Of a stretch of DNA of 64,000 nt, positions 20,299-34,300 are shown one piece after another; within the stretch, counting starts at the first letter, position 1, and each line of letters opens with the position of its first letter. The position numbers and the translations under genes were made by a program. A model generated the notes under the pieces. The model made no database searches. It was not told the origin of the DNA and saw only the letters and a list, made by a program, of their open reading frames with translations. The DNA lies in the NCBI RefSeq assembly GCF_000346465.2, contig NC_034014.1, positions 16,073,505 to 16,137,504 on the forward strand, in the 5' to 3' direction. The DNA is from Prunus persica (lineage: Eukaryota > Streptophyta > Magnoliopsida > Rosales > Rosaceae).

Positions 20299-21567
20299 TG
20301 ATAAGCCTATATTATATATAAATATATATATTATGACTCCTTTGCTTATTTATTTGTTAATTTACTTGGATTAAATTGGTTGTTTTAATTGGTTTTGTGA
20401 GATATGTGAAGGAATTGTGAAATTGGAGAAAGTGTGCTAAAAATGGCAAGAAGATGAAGATTGGAGTTTAATTAAAAAGAAGCTAAGTCATTCCTTTTGT
20501 CGCAAGGAATATTGTCAAATTTCCTAATTCAAGATGGTTCAAGTCTTACCAAGTCAATCAAGGAGAAATAAAGAAGACCCAATATGAGAAGGAATCCTAT
20601 TTTTATAACAATTGTAATTATACTTTAGATAGGTAGGATTTCTAGGAGTATTATAAGCCTAAATTTACTTATTATAAATAGGGAGTTTCAGTCATTGATC
20701 CTGAATCGATCATCCTCCATCATCTACCATCAAATTCCTATATATTCATACTCATAGCCGAAACACCCAAAGGAGAATACGAAGAGAGCTTGCGCAACCT
20801 AGGCGTTTTACTTGGAGAATTCGGTGCCTTCCATGTCTTCACCAACCAGCATGATTCTCAATAAGTCCATCATGAACTAATTTCTTTTACTAGGGCTTCG
20901 ATGTAGCCTAGCTATGAATACTCAAATTCTTTGATATTGTTGATTTTATTTATCTATACATGTTGAGTGCTTGTTACCATTCTTAATGCTTTCAATTAAT
21001 TGGCCACTAATTGCATGATTGGAAGAATTAGGTTGAGACCGGAAGGAGATTCCTAGTAAATAGCTTCTTGTAACAAGTACCATAAATTACATTGCCGACT
21101 CGGAAGATTAGGTTATGGTTTGTGTAATCTTCAATGTTTTTCACAAATTTTAATGGGTTTTTAGCTATCTAAATCAATAACTAGGAATAGAGTGGGTCGA
21201 TGATAAGGAATACAACTAATATAACTCGGAACAGAGTTTTGGGTAGGTAAGGGAAAATGATTATCAACATGTTAGGTAATTAGGATAACAAGCTAGAAGG
21301 ATTTGGGTGGGATTAGCTAAGTGAAATTGGTGCCTTAGTGCTTTATCATCTTTATTTTCATCTTTTATATTATTTACTTGATCTCAATTTATTTTACTTG
21401 CTTAATTAGATTTTAATCGTCATAATTCTCTTATCGTTTAATTCAAATATAATTAGAAATAAATCATTCTAGTATTTAATAGATTAACTTGATTCCTGTT
21501 GGAACAATACTCCATTTAGTATTATACTAGTCTGAGCGATATTGTCCACTTGTAATTAATCAGATCA
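20299..21567 (+). repeat. 3' LTR of the Athila/Tat-like gypsy element
   Basis: Starts TGATAAGCC after the purine tract and, by matching inverted ends, finishes ATCA at 21567 (1269 bp). TATAAATA at 20673-20680 fits a U3 promoter. The right boundary is inferred from TGAT/ATCA symmetry only; no target duplication could be confirmed because the 5' LTR is not in view. Confidence 0.6.
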
Positions 21568-21856
21568 ATGGTGTAAATGAATTCGTACGTGTTTCTTCTC
21601 TCTGTGGAGCAGTTCACCACCCATATATAATTTACTCTACCATAAGAAGATTCAAAGGAGAGATACAATAAGTGCCAGTCCGGTCAAAAGTGATGGAATA
21701 CTTGTCATGCGTTGACGTTGACGGAGACTTTTGAGTCCATGTAATTAACTAGACACAGACTGAGATTTCGTTGTCAACATGAATTTTCAGAACTGACATT
21801 ATAATCTGAAGAATTAGTTTTATAATTAAGTGAGCAAATTGACCTCACTTACATGT
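21568..21856. other. Intergenic, nothing recognised
   Basis: AT-rich, no credible ORF or repeat pair. Confidence 0.3.
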
Positions 21857-22175
21857 CCAAAAGATGCACCAAATTTTCCATTAATTTTTTTGTTCAAATT
21901 GTTTATTAACTTTATCGTCAGATTGTTTACTATCTCCTAAATTTGTCCCTAATAGTACGTCCCAGAATTTGTGAACTTGACTTTGTAGACTTTTCTAATC
22001 ACATGTAAGGAAAACTAGTTAAGTCGCTTTCTTCTCTGTAGGCAATGAGTCCGTCCAAATCAAACCCTTCATGTGCATTTTTCTTCTTTGATTTTATGAA
22101 GAGGATGCAGACGGACGAGGGACTTTGGACTTGTTCTCCAATACCCTTAACTCCGTAATTTCATGGAAGAAGATC
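21857..22175. repeat. Duplicated segment, copy 2 (lacks both insertions)
   Basis: Partner of 12281-12981. It has the unfilled CAAAT target near 21895 and reads through ggaagaagatca without the CACTA end. It is therefore the empty-site control for both insertions. Confidence 0.85.
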
Positions 22176-23117
22176 AGCAAAGGCATCATCCCAAAAGAAA
22201 CTTTACAATCTCATTCAAACATCCAGTTATTGACCAGTATAGCCTTTAGAAGTCCTTGCTTCGTACCGATGGCTTCTAGTTCCAAAACCGTCGCATACGT
22301 TACGCTAATGGAACCTGCTACTCAATCATTCCTCGAGTTGTTACAAATAACAAATCAGTACCAGCCTGACCGGATTACAGACATACCTCAACATTTAGTT
22401 TAAAGCAATCTAGACTAGGTGGTTTCCGTACACTTCTCGGACAAGAAGGATGTTATCTTTTTAAGCACCAGTTCAACTATTTTTCCAAAAATCACATAAA
22501 AGTTAATGATTTATAATCATAACTTCAACTGCATCAGGTAGTATTCCGAAAAATAGAACAATTACGTGTCACCAAATTTTCCATCAGACACTAAAATATT
22601 TTTACAAATGAAAGGGAGCTAAAGAGGACCAACAAGAACCAATCCCATGTACTTATTTATATTAACTAAGGTGGGGGACGTAATTAGGTACAATCACGAA
22701 AAGTTAGGAGAGACTTTATGGATCTGTAATACCGAGGGAAGACCCGGAATAGAATAATGACGCGCAAATGTGCCCGATTGTTAACTTTGTTTGGAAGGAA
22801 TGACGATGCAAAATCTAGATTTTATCATTTCAGGAGGAAACTGCATTCACGCTTGTTTAAGAGATGAAGGAAAATATAGAACATCCGTTACAAGGGCAAG
22901 AAATATATTATGAACACAACTCATTATTGTGGTATAAGTGTATCAAAAGATGCATTTATAAACAAGTAGTCATTCGTGTGTAGACAGGGCAAACTGCCAG
23001 TTTTGAAGTACTAGAAACGTGAACAAGACAATTTCCAAAAACACAAGCGACTCGGTTAGCTGCTACAGTACAATCAAGCCTCACGTCTCATTCAAGGATC
23101 AAACTCATCTCTCTCTA
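22176..23117. other. Intergenic; right part probably 3' UTR of the DUF167 gene
   Basis: Only short frames. A 92-codon frame ending at 22403 starts within the duplicated segment and has no recognisable domain; I do not call it. The last 100-200 bp before 23118 likely contain the DUF167 3' UTR. Confidence 0.35.
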
Positions 23118-24952
23118 TTAGGTGGACTTCGAAGCTTTGTGTAGGATGTCAAAAACACTTCGTAGAGTCATCTCCTCCACAATAACAACCTTGTCTCTTG
23201 ATTTAGAGCCAGAACCAATAGAAACCTGCCTTCTTTTTACCCCTAAAACCTGTAATTTGGAAAGAATAAAAATTTGAAGTTTCCAAGCATAAACATTAAT
23301 GGTTGAGCAGACCAAATAAACTGAGCGGTTAAAACGTCAAAAGAAAATTGACAAATTTGGTGCATGCAACTCAAAACCATTTGGCAATGGGTGTAGACAG
23401 AGGCTTTAGGATTTCTATGGTAAGATGCACGGCTTAGAATGCCCAATATGAAACTTTATATTCTTGCTAAAAAATTATTAGAAAACTATGCTACATTTCA
23501 CTCATAATAATACAAATTAGACCCTCAAAAGTATAGGCCTCATTCTGTACCCATCATTTAAAGTGAAATTAATCTTCCCTTCGAACTTTCTCGAGAATCT
23601 GTTCTGTCACAAATCCCTTGCCAACCCTGCCACAAAGCTACCGAGCCACCTTATCTTGCCAACTTATAAACAAATGATGGGTAGAGAAGTATATTTTCAT
23701 GTATATGTGTGTGCACGACTTTAGAATGTATTTGAATGTAGAAGTTCAACATACTTGTAGTCATAGACGAATAACTGAAAAATGATAACAAAAATATATC
23801 TCTAGAAACAACACCAGCTGAAGCATATAATCTACCCAAAATGCAAATCAGTGTTTGACCAAATAATCTATAAAAGCTATTCTTTCTTACTAGCTAACTG
23901 CGGTGTAGATAGGATGGACAGGTGGTATGAAGTGGTCCAGGAATAGACATTTTATGCTTGGGGGAGAAAGAAGAAATCCACCCTTCACACTCTGCACTGT
24001 GGCTATTCTTGGCCACACCACACATCATCTTGAAAAGAATAAATTAGACTTGAGGAAACCTTAGAAGAGCTCACATCCAACCCTTGTGCCTTTCCACAAG
24101 CTTATCCCATGAGTAAGTTTGTTTCACCATTTCAGATCACCACTTCACCTCACTTTTCTCTAGTTTAGCTCAATATTTCTCTCCTTTGCAAGACCAAATC
24201 ACTTCACAATCAAAGGTCCGTTAAAAGCACGACAATCTCAACCAAAAAGATACAAACAAAACATCACTTCCCCAACAAAGCTCGGTTAGAGCAACAGCAC
24301 TAGACCAACAAATTACAAATTAAAGCATCACTTCCCCAATTGAAGTTAACGTAAGCAATCACAATGAATGTTAGGATCTTTCAAGAACCACACAATCTTC
24401 TTAAGACACAGCACACTAATCACAAAAACCCGAAACAAGTAAATGCAACTCCAAGTCTCCAACCCACTAATAATAATAGGATGATGCACCAATGAACCTA
24501 AGAATTCTCAAATCAAACTTTAATTTGGCATTCCATATAAAAAAGCTCAAAAAACCATTAAAAAAAGACAAAAAAGGTTGAAAAGGGATAACCCAATAAG
24601 AAACAAGACCAACCGAGCTGATGTAGTCAAGTAGCGCTGCATTAGCTTCCCCGTCCTTTGCAGACGCGTTTATTTGTACCCCCAACGCCTCATCACTGAA
24701 ATCTTCATTTCAAAAAATAGAAAATTATATTCTATAAATACACAGACCTATACATATAAAAATAGAGAGAGAAAGAGAAGGACCAGTGATGGAGGCGATT
24801 TTGGAACCAGGCTTTGCGTGGATGGTGATGGCGACTGAGGACGGAGGTATGTACCGAATAGAGGTTGGGAAATTGTTGTTGGGGTTTACGGGCTGAGTTG
24901 ACTCGGCCGGGTTGGCCTTAGTCTTGGCCTTGGCCTTCTTGGCTGGTGCCAT
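23118..24952 (-). CDS. DUF167 / UPF0235 family protein, three exons
   Basis: Exons on the minus strand: 24784-24952, 24614-24702 and 23118-23249. Together they give 390 bp, 129 residues plus stop, with GT-AG junctions and preserved frame at each join. The N-terminus is Lys/Ala-rich ([15 protein letters not shown]). The conserved core follows: [17 protein letters not shown], then [20 protein letters not shown], then [17 protein letters not shown]. This is the small alpha/beta DUF167 fold of bacteria, animals and plants, whose biochemical role is not established. Length is normal for plant members. Intron 2 is large (1364 bp). No mutation was seen, so the gene looks functional. The start was chosen because the first ATG precedes the conserved Lys-rich leader. 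Confidence 0.9.
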
Positions 24953-25625
24953 TTGTTTGTTTTTTGGTTTTGTTTTTGTTTTTCTTCTCTCTCTTCCCGC
25001 TTCAGAAGAAAGACTTCATCGGCAGGGTTGGCCTCGGCGGCCTTAGTCTCAGGGTTCTTGGTTGGAGAGTTAAAGGCCCACTAATAACTTTGGATATTTA
25101 AGGCCCATTAATAACTTTGGAGACATATGAGGAAATTTTTTGGTGTTGATTTATGAACAAATGGAGTATTTTTAGAATTTGTGATGATTTTTAGGTAGCA
25201 TTTGATCTCGATTGATTAATATTACAAATTTGACCTTCGGACATAACTATGGGGAAATTATCAAAATGTCCTTAAAATACAAGATGCTTCTAAACCCATC
25301 CTGCATGCTTCCAAATAAACAGACTTGCAAGTTGTGCTCCTTTCACTCCACCGAAGATAATGCATTTTTATAGTGTGTATATGAATTTGCTTGGTTGTTT
25401 GTGTGTATATGAATTTGCTTGATTGTTTGTGTGCATGTGATGTGTAAGTGGTGTGCATGTGATGTGATGTGCATATAATGTGTAAGTAGAAGTGTCGAAA
25501 GGGAAACATTTGGGTGAGGGTCTACTCCCTGCCTAGGGTTAGAATTTTTCTCCTAATTTTCTTTTAGGTTTTCTTGGTGGCTACTTGTTTGCTGTTTGGG
25601 CGGATTTTGAAACTGGTTATCTATG
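24953..25625. other. Promoter region of the DUF167 gene, then repeat-like DNA
   Basis: The first about 150 bp contain T/C-rich 5' UTR-like sequence of the DUF167 gene. Around 25370-25490 there is a tgtgtatatgaatttgcttg duplication and a tgatgtg-rich run. From about 25510 a LINE 5' UTR may begin. Confidence 0.35.
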
Positions 25626-26117
25626 ATGGAAAACATGGATTTTATGGCTGAGAAGGAAGATGTGGAGGAAGTGGTATGTTCTTTTGATAAGGTATTGTCG
25701 TTAACTAATGAAGAACAAGATTGCCTTCAAATCGAACCAGATAATATGACAACGATGAACGAGTGACTCCATCTCTCTTTGGTAGGGACGGTATTTACTG
25801 ATCAAGGTTTCAACCGTGAGGCTTTCAAACAAACCATGTTGAGGGCCTAGGATAAGATGCGAGAGGTGGGTGTGAAGGACCTACAAGACAATCTTTTCTT
25901 ATTCACGTTCACAACTATGCGTGATAAGGAGATGGTGATACGAGGGGGACCTTGGAATTTTGATAAAAACCTAGTCTTACTAGAAACACCAGATAGTAAT
26001 AGAGCACCGAACATAATGGTTCTTCAGAATGCTGATTTTTGGGTTCAAGCGCAGCATCTGCTGTTAAATAAAATGATTGTTGTGAATTTTAGACAACCTG
26101 AAAAATGGATATTATAA
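25626..26117 (+). pseudogene. LINE (L1-type) ORF1 remnant, DUF4283 domain
   Basis: The frame from 25626 contains FTDQGFNREAFKQTML, DNLFLFTFTTMRDKEMV and IRGGPWNFDKNLVLLE, the DUF4283 domain of plant LINE ORF1/gag-like proteins that bind element RNA. Two in-frame stops (near 25764 and 25848) break it. The zinc-knuckle part and all of ORF2 are missing; the frame ends at 26117, where LTR-type DNA takes over. Clearly non-functional. Confidence 0.75.
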
Positions 26118-26803
26118 AGACTAATCTAAACACAAATTATACTTGAAAGTGTACAAGGTCAATCGTAATATAGTATGGCAAATACGAGGTCATTCCCACG
26201 AGGATTGAGCTCAACTTCCAATTAGTCTAACCTAATTTACTTCACAAAATACATTAACTACTCTAATTATATAAACAAGAAATTAACACATAGCATTCTC
26301 ACGTAAACACAAAAGGGGTTTTTGAAAAAATGATTTAATTAACAGCGAAATTAAAGACAAAACAAGTAGAAAGTCACGAAACACAAGGATGAGAAATTCA
26401 AATTGATAAAAGCACTAGGACAATGAATTCACCACTAGCAATCTGATCCAGCCTCTTATTCAACTACCTATTAACTAACCATTTGATGTCACCGCTTAGT
26501 TTTCCTTTTTTATGAATTACCTATGGTATTCAGGCTAACTCGTATATTCCTACATGTAATCCGCCTATGGTATTTAGGTCAAATATCAACGCATAGAAAC
26601 TCATTAAGATCAATGAAAACCTCTAACAAGCATGTAAACCCTAGGAACCCTAGACGAATTACAAATCCTAATCACAAGAAGCAAGCCTCAAATTAAGTAT
26701 GGTATTTACTCTAATTTGCATCCAATTAACTCAATTAAAAGTCTAGATAGTGATCAAGCATCAAGATTATCAACCAAATTATTAAGCACAATGATTAAGA
26801 ATC
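26118..26803 (-). repeat. LTR-type remnant, left piece
   Basis: No ORF. The phrase caaggtcaatcgtaatatag and the following text resemble plant LTR sequence read on the minus strand. It resumes at 29727 after the solo LTR, as shown by the single-copy GAATC left after removal. Confidence 0.4.
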
Positions 26804-29404
26804 TGACAGGACCCACCCCGGAATTTTCTTGAAATCGGAGCGGACCCCGTCTTTTTACTGACATCACCCCAAAGCCGGGCCCACTTACTAAAGACCTCGA
26901 GACTCTCTACCAAAATTTTGGCAGAATCTCCCCTATAAATTGAACAACCCAACAAAATTCAACCTGCATAAAACACATAACAAGATCCCAACCAGCAACA
27001 TGCTTTAAAGCGAATAAACAGTTTACAACAAAGGCCTCTGGCCTCATAAATCAAACCCTAACAAGGGCGATAACAGAGCATGTCTAAGGAATTTCAGTTA
27101 CAACAAAAACAAAGTTCAACTGGAATAGAAAGATGAAAGAGTTCCTACGAAGGCTCAAGGCTCGGAAGCACATGATCTGGCTCGGTTGAGGAGCTCAGTC
27201 AACTAGTGGCTGGGGGGCGCAAAACAGAAAAATGTGAGTGGACAAAAATAAAATTCAGTTCAGTGTAAACCAACGTAATATAAACCCAACGTTTAGAAAA
27301 CCATGCAAGAAATCCAAATGCATCCCAAAACCAGCATAATCAAGTATATATATATATCAAAACCAAACCAATATCGGATGCCAAGTCCGAAATCCAAAAG
27401 AACACTTTACAAACCCACCAATCAAATATTATAAGTCCCAAACTAAACTCTTGAAAGCGTACCCATTGGCACGACCGGCAAGGAAGTATCCTCACCGAAA
27501 AACAAGAATGAATGAATAGTTATATATATGTAAATATATAATATAAGAGATATATATATATAATATATATATATATGACCATCACCTAGTTGCACCGGAA
27601 AAACAATCCAACTAGGGGATTATTTGACTAGTCACCATGGCAGAGTCCCAATAAATAAATTCCTTAATACACCATGTGACTAGGGAACGAGCCGTCCAAC
27701 TAGGGGACCAACTCTCAGCCAGCACATACCATTGATAGCCTCAAAATCCGTACGTCTGTACCAGTCCTACGCGCGCAAACTACCCAATCAAGGGTCCACA
27801 GCAACATCCTGTCAAGGATGCCTTGGGTTCCGACAAGTCCAAGTATCTCAAGTTTTCGTATCTAAGTTCCAAATCCGGGAAGGTACATAGGGTAGTGCTT
27901 ATAGCACTCCAAACTGACATTCTATACTCATCACTTCCCACAATCTCATCTCAACAACCCAAGTACCCCATACATAGCCAAACATATATAGAAATTCTCA
28001 AAATCCATATATTCATACTCAAGATACTCAAATATGTCAAAACCCAAAATATATTTCCAATGCATCATAAAAATATCACTTTCAACACTTGAATAAATAA
28101 TATATCCAAAATACCATTTAAAATATCATGCATAATATTTCCCATCATAAAAGCATGCATAAGATTTGAAAACAAATGTCCACTCACAAGTAGTCCCACG
28201 CTGCTTGACCCTGAGAGGGTCCTGCCTGCGGCATACGCGTGGTCGGAGTACCTATTTCTGAATACGAATACGAGATTAATACAAGCGTTTCGAACGAGAA
28301 CTTTGAATTAAAATCCTAGTTTCCTGGGTGTCTAGTGAGTGTATGAGGAACGAGACGTTCTAAGGTCCAACTACCCAATTCAGACGTTGGAACATTTTCG
28401 GGAGACATTCGGTCAACTGGCAGTCAAACTTCCCAATTCAGGTCAATCGGGCCCATGAGACCCACGACCTCCGTTTTACTATCCGAGAGTGCCTATAGGT
28501 TCTACAAGGTCTAGGATACCCGTCTCGCAAGTTTGGTCCGAAACGGACGGTTAGATCGCTTACGATCGCACGATCGGACAGTTATCGTAAAACGTAAACT
28601 TTAAGTTATTGAATTGGAACATCCAGGACTCCGATTAACGATCCGTGAATTCCTACACGATCCTAGGAAGGTCTAGAGTAACATATATTGGAATGGAGTC
28701 GATCCAACGGTCTGAACATATTGAACCCAGATAACTCCTAATATGTGAGATTCGTTCGGGGTTCAAACGTCAACCAAGTTGGAATCAGAGCATACCTATG
28801 CGCTCGTGACATCAAGGGGATCGCATTGGGATAAAAATGCCCCTATGCTACAGTGCCCAAGAGCCGCCACACCTCCCGGCAGCGCGTGGGTGTCCAAAGC
28901 GATTACTTTTCGCAGAAAAATCTCCAAATTACAAGACATTCTCCCGGCTACAGGTTCTACTCGACAAGTGGAACACTTTATTCAACTACAGCCAAGTCCA
29001 ATTCGGACGGCAAGTGGCCGGAATCGGCGCCGGACACTCACGGTTTAACCCGAAACTTCACGGCTTCGATCCGACGACCATCGTCACCATTGTTGTCACA
29101 CAATCTAGGAAATAGCTAAAAGGAGAGGAGGGCTACCTGTTCCAAGAGACGGCGCAGCTCGCGGTGGCCGGAAACGTCGCCGGTGACGTTGGTAGTGTTG
29201 GCCGATTTTTCACGTCGTTGCCACCTCCGTTTGTCGGGTTTTCAATCGGAGAAAAGGGGTGGGCTGGGTAGAGGAGGAAGAGGGGAAGCTTTTGCAAGAA
29301 ACGCCACTTGAAATGGAGGTCTGACGGCGAAGTTCTTGCCGTCTGAAATTCCGGCGAAAAAATGTGTCTGGGATGGGGGATTTCAGCCACGGGGAGAGAG
29401 AGAG

Positions 29405-29450
<46 letters not shown>

Positions 29451-29721
29451 AAAATCATATTTTTATCCAAACTCTTTTCGAAATATTTACAAGTTTGCCA
29501 CTGAACTACTTTTGGTCGCCAAACCTTCGTTACAACTCCGATTCAAGCCTACCACGTGTCTACGGATTCGTCTCAGTAGAACCTACCCAAAAATACTAGT
29601 CACTACCCCAAACTCTTTCCGAGTAAGAAAATGACCAAAATACCCCTACCCCCAAGGGTAAATTCAAAATTTCACTTAAATAATTTAAATAAGGGATTAA
29701 ATTTTGAGTCGGGGTGTTACA
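26804..29721 (-). repeat. Solo LTR, 2918 bp, same family as 17358-19972
   Basis: Ends are TGACAGGACCC (26804) and GGGGTGTTACA (29721), flanked by the 5-bp duplication GAATC (26799-26803, 29722-29726). Minus-strand reading begins TGTAACACCCCGACTC, a common start of plant Del/Tekay-type gypsy LTRs. It shares the gggtgtccaaagcgattac landmark, the agtccac landmarks and a (GA)n run (29397-29445) with the LTR at 17358. No coding capacity. Confidence 0.82.
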
Positions 29722-29974
29722 GAATCCAACATCAAACGGCAATCAATAGATAGGTAAAATAAGAAAACTAGATTATCATTCTAGAGCTACATCATTCCCT
29801 AGCAAAAGAAAATTAGTTGCACATAATCATAGAATTCGACATAAGCAAAAACATAAGGAAGAAACAATAAAACTTAGCCAATTGCAATACTCTTTTGGCG
29901 TCTCCAATTTCTCCTAGTCTTTACATGTGTAACCCCCAAAGGAGTTGTATCTCATGCTTAAATAAAACACCACA
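29722..29974 (-). repeat. LTR-type remnant, right piece
   Basis: Continues the repeat of 26118-26803 and is cut off by the CACTA end at 29975. No ORF. Confidence 0.4.
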
Positions 29975-29994
29975 CACTACTACAAAAATCAAAA

Positions 29995-31190
29995 TAGATG
30001 ACGGGAAACCACCGTCGTCTAGAAGGTTTTCAAACCATCGTGAAATTGACCGCCATCTTTTGTACATAAAACAACGACGGTTATTAACCGACGTCGTTAA
30101 CACATTCAACGTCCAAAACTATTACGAACCAACGTATAATTACTATATATTTAGCCTAAAATGAAATCTTTGACAACATTAGACGATGATTTTATGAAAA
30201 CTGAGACGTCTAAAGACTGTTACATGTCAAGATCAAAAGAAGAACCAACGTAAAGATAATTATCCATGTCCCTAATTGAAGGAAAAAAGACATGGATAAC
30301 CTAGAAACCGTTGTGGTTAATTTATACTACGTTAAACAAATAAAGACACCGACGTCTAAAATATAAAAGACGACGCGCACACAAACCAATAGACGTTTAA
30401 AGAGTATTACATGTCAGTTGTCTCTCAGTAATCGCCGTAAAATGCCTTAACCAAGTCTCGTACCTAGCAGAACCATCTCTTATGTGATTATCCACGTCGC
30501 AGAGTAGGAGAACAACGACATTTTAACATTATTCCATGTCTGTTTCTTGCGAGAATCGTAGTTTAAATTATACAAAGAAGCCCCTTTGACAAAGTTAGAA
30601 GTCACTTTTTCTGAATAACTGACGTCTAAAAGATTTAAAATGACACAATATTACTTAATACCGACGTAACAAATCATACCCACGACGACTGTTGTCAAAG
30701 GCGGACGTTATAAATAATATTGAAGGCGTGGATAGGAAAAAAATCAACGTGGATTATATATTCAATGTCGGTGGCGTTAAAATAAAGGACGTGGTTAATT
30801 TTTTCACTACGTCATGAGATCCAACTGCTTGACATTGTAATTGCTTACCACGTTGATTTTAAATACATGATGACGTGGTTGTCCTTTTAAAAGTTGATTG
30901 TTTAACCTTCCTTCACGTGTGTATTCTCTGAGACGTCAGTTATTTTAGACTAGCCGACATGCAGAACATCTATCACGACAGTTAATGAAAATGAACGGCC
31001 TTTATTTCTGACTTTAGACGACGGTTTCTTTTAAGCTGTGTTTAACAAACCGACGTGATTTCAGTTTCATATGGCGGTTTTTTTGGTTTACGGTCTTTTG
31101 CATTTTTAAAACCCGACGTTGGTTTTATTTTAGACGTCTGTTTTTCCAATTTTTTTTACTGGACCGTCATATTTTACACCTTTAACCCAG
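29995..31190. repeat. Subterminal motif array of the CACTA element (transposase 3' side)
   Basis: In otherwise AT-rich DNA, short CpG-containing motifs on both strands (gacgtc, ccgacgt, acgacg, ccgtcgt) occur every few tens of bases. In En/Spm such subterminal motifs bind the TNPA protein. No ORF is credible in this stretch. Confidence 0.7.
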
Positions 31191-31320
31191 TTTTTATAAT
31201 TTTTGATTTGTTGTGCCCAAAGCCTGCATAATGAAAATGTGATCAGAATTAAAATGATGTACATAGTTATTAATTAATGTCATATAATTAATTGAATAAC
31301 TAATGTCATACATTACAACA

Positions 31321-34300
31321 ATCAATCAATCCATATATCTTCACATCTTTCATTCCCAAACTCACCCACTAGGTCATCAAATGTGTCAACATTTGGTATC
31401 CCTCTAGTAAATGGCTCACACTCAATTCTAATATCACCTAGCACATCATCACCAATAACATCATTATATTCTCTATTAGGCATTGATAACACTACTGACC
31501 AACCATGATGCATTGGGTCGTCAACATAAAATACTTGTTTGACTTGAGAAGACATAACAAATTGGTCATTCCTATGTCTAATTTTACTCAGATCTACAAG
31601 GGTAAATCCAAGTTCGTCGACTACAAGACCCGAAGTGTTATTTATCTAATCACACCTCAAGACTGGGATTTTAAACTTTTGGTAGTCAAGGTCTCAAATT
31701 TCTTGAATAACACCATAAAAACCCATATTGGAGACAATAGAGTTTTTATCATTGGCACTAGCAACTTGCATAGTATGTGCAAGTAAATAAACTCCACTAT
31801 TTTGGACAGTTCACACATCATCTTGTGCCTTGGTGTTACATTTAACACCATTAGTAAGATAGCACCTATATGATGGCACTGCCATGCTTGGACCAGCTGC
31901 TAGCCACCTCAAATTTTCTGATACGCCATTATGCTCTTCCCCATTAAGTTCACTTTGAACCTGCAAATTAATCATGTATATCTTAATTCAATCTAACATA
32001 TAGAAAGGAAGAAAATTAAAAGTTGAATATATCATTCAATAACATATATATATATATATATATATACGTTAAAGTGGAGCCATTGAATGAAAGTGTGATT
32101 GTACTTATCTTGCAGCCGCTTTGTTCTCTTTCTAAATTTTGGATAAGTGGTTTTGATGTGGATCATATGTTCCCTACATTGACATGAAAAAATCAAGCAT
32201 TACGGTCCCTTGTATATAAGATAAACATAAGGAATAATAATATTTAAAATGGCTTCATTTGAAAAATAAAACTCATACATACTCGATATAAGGTAGGACT
32301 TCCTCCATATTCTCCAAGACATATAGATGTACCTGGTTCAACAAGTCTTGATCAACTAAGCTTACTGTGCAACCTGATAATGGTTTCGAAACTCCCATCT
32401 TCTGGCTTGAAGGCACTCTAACTGTACTAACATCAGATAAATGCTCGATGCAAAACTCTACAGCTTCTTCAGCTATATACCGCTCAGCAATGCAACCTTC
32501 CGGACGAGTACGGTTCTGAACATACCCCTTTAGCACTTTCATATATCTTTCAAACGGATACATCCATCTAAAATATACTGGGTCACATAGACGAACTTCT
32601 CTGACAAGATGTACTACTAGATGAACCATGATATCAAAGAATGAAGGGGGAAAGTACTTCTCAAGCAAACACAAAGTAACTACTACATCTTCTTCCAACT
32701 TATCTAGCTTGGAAACATCTACCGTCTTTGCACATATAGCATTGAAGAAGAAGCACAATCGAGTTATTGCATACCTTGCAGGCTTCTCCAAAACAGAACG
32801 AATTGCCACAGGGAGCAATTGTTGCATCAAGGTATGACAATCATGAGATTTAAGTCCAAGAAGTCTTTAATCTTTTAAAGATACAAGATTTTTTATATTT
32901 GAAGAATAACCTTCATACCATAGAAAGAATTGCAAACCGCTCTCTTCTCTACTCTTGACAAATTCCAAGGCCCTGGAGGCAAGCGAGTATGCCTTTTTTC
33001 ATACTCGGGTTGCAAATCAGTTTTGACCCCCATGTTGAATAAATCTAATCGAGCAGCAATCCCATCTTTATTTTTTCCAGGGATCTCCAGCAATGTACCA
33101 ATGATACTATCGCAAACATTCTTCTCAATATGCATAACATCTAGGTGCCTCACAAGAAGGTATTTCCAATACTCGAGATCAAAGAATTTTTATTTCTTCC
33201 AACAAACTCTGTCACCATCATTCTCACCAACACTTCCCCCATTTTTCGAGCCCCATATGTAATTAATATCTTCAACCATGTACAACACTTCTTCTCCATT
33301 TAATGGCTCGAGAGGCGTGCTATATTCAGATTTCCCATTAAAAGCTGCACACTGCCTCCGATATGGATGATTGAGTGGTAACCATTTTCTATGCTCAATG
33401 TAACAAATTTTGTGGCCATTTTTCAACCTGTGACTAGGTGTATCATCGCGTCATATTGGACAAGCTTTATATCCTTTAACGACACAACCAGATAAGTTCC
33501 CATAGGTAGGAAAATCATTAATTGTCCATAGTAATACACCTCTGAGTGTAAAGTATTCTCCTATATGTGCATCATACACTCCTCTAATCTCATCCCACAT
33601 ATATTTTAAATCATCAATCAAAGGCTCTAAGTAGACATCTATATCATTTCCGGGCTGTTTAGGACCGAAAATCAATAAGGTCAACATCATGAACTTCTGT
33701 TTCATGCACAGCCATGGTGGGAGATTATATGTAACTAAGATAACTGACCAACAACTGTATATGCTACTTAAAGAACTGTGGGGATTGAATCCATCAGATG
33801 AGAGAGCCAATCTCAAGTTTCTCGCTCTTTACCAAACTCAGGCCATTTATCATCAACAAGTTTCCTAGACGGGGAATCCGCTAGATGAGACATATGACCG
33901 TCAACTGATTTTCTAGCAGCATGCCAAGTCAAACTCTAAGTTGTCTTATGTGATTGAAATATCCTTTTAAACCTTGGACTTGGAGGAAAATACCACACAA
34001 ACCTTCGTTGGCACATGCCTTCCTTCCACCTTGAGATACCATAAGTAGGACAATTAGTTGAATCTTCATAATCCTTCCTATACAAGATGCAGTCATTGGA
34101 ACATGCGTAGATTTTCTCATAACTCTTCCCTAAAGCAGACAATATCTTTTTTGCCTCGTACATAGAGGAAGATAGTGTATTTCCTTCTGGAAGCAAATCT
34201 CCTTGAAGTATCAATAATTCTATAAAACAAACATCACTCATCCCATGTTTTGCTTTCAAATTATATAACTTCACCAAAGTCGACAACTTCGTGTACTTAC

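Noticed and set aside
22125..22403. 92-codon plus frame in and after the duplicated segment
   Set aside because: Not conserved in the partner copy, no recognised domain, ordinary codon context for intergenic DNA.
25261..25509. Minus frame rich in His/Thr/Ser
   Set aside because: Tracks a TG-rich low-complexity stretch; no start context or family.
29336..29634. Two overlapping plus frames with RERERE runs
   Set aside because: Same cause: (GA)n run in the solo LTR at 26804-29721.
31190..31215. tttttgatttgttgtg as a possible right CACTA terminus pairing with 29975
   Set aside because: It only loosely matches the expected inverted terminus (no clean tagtg end) and the transposase gene continues beyond it.
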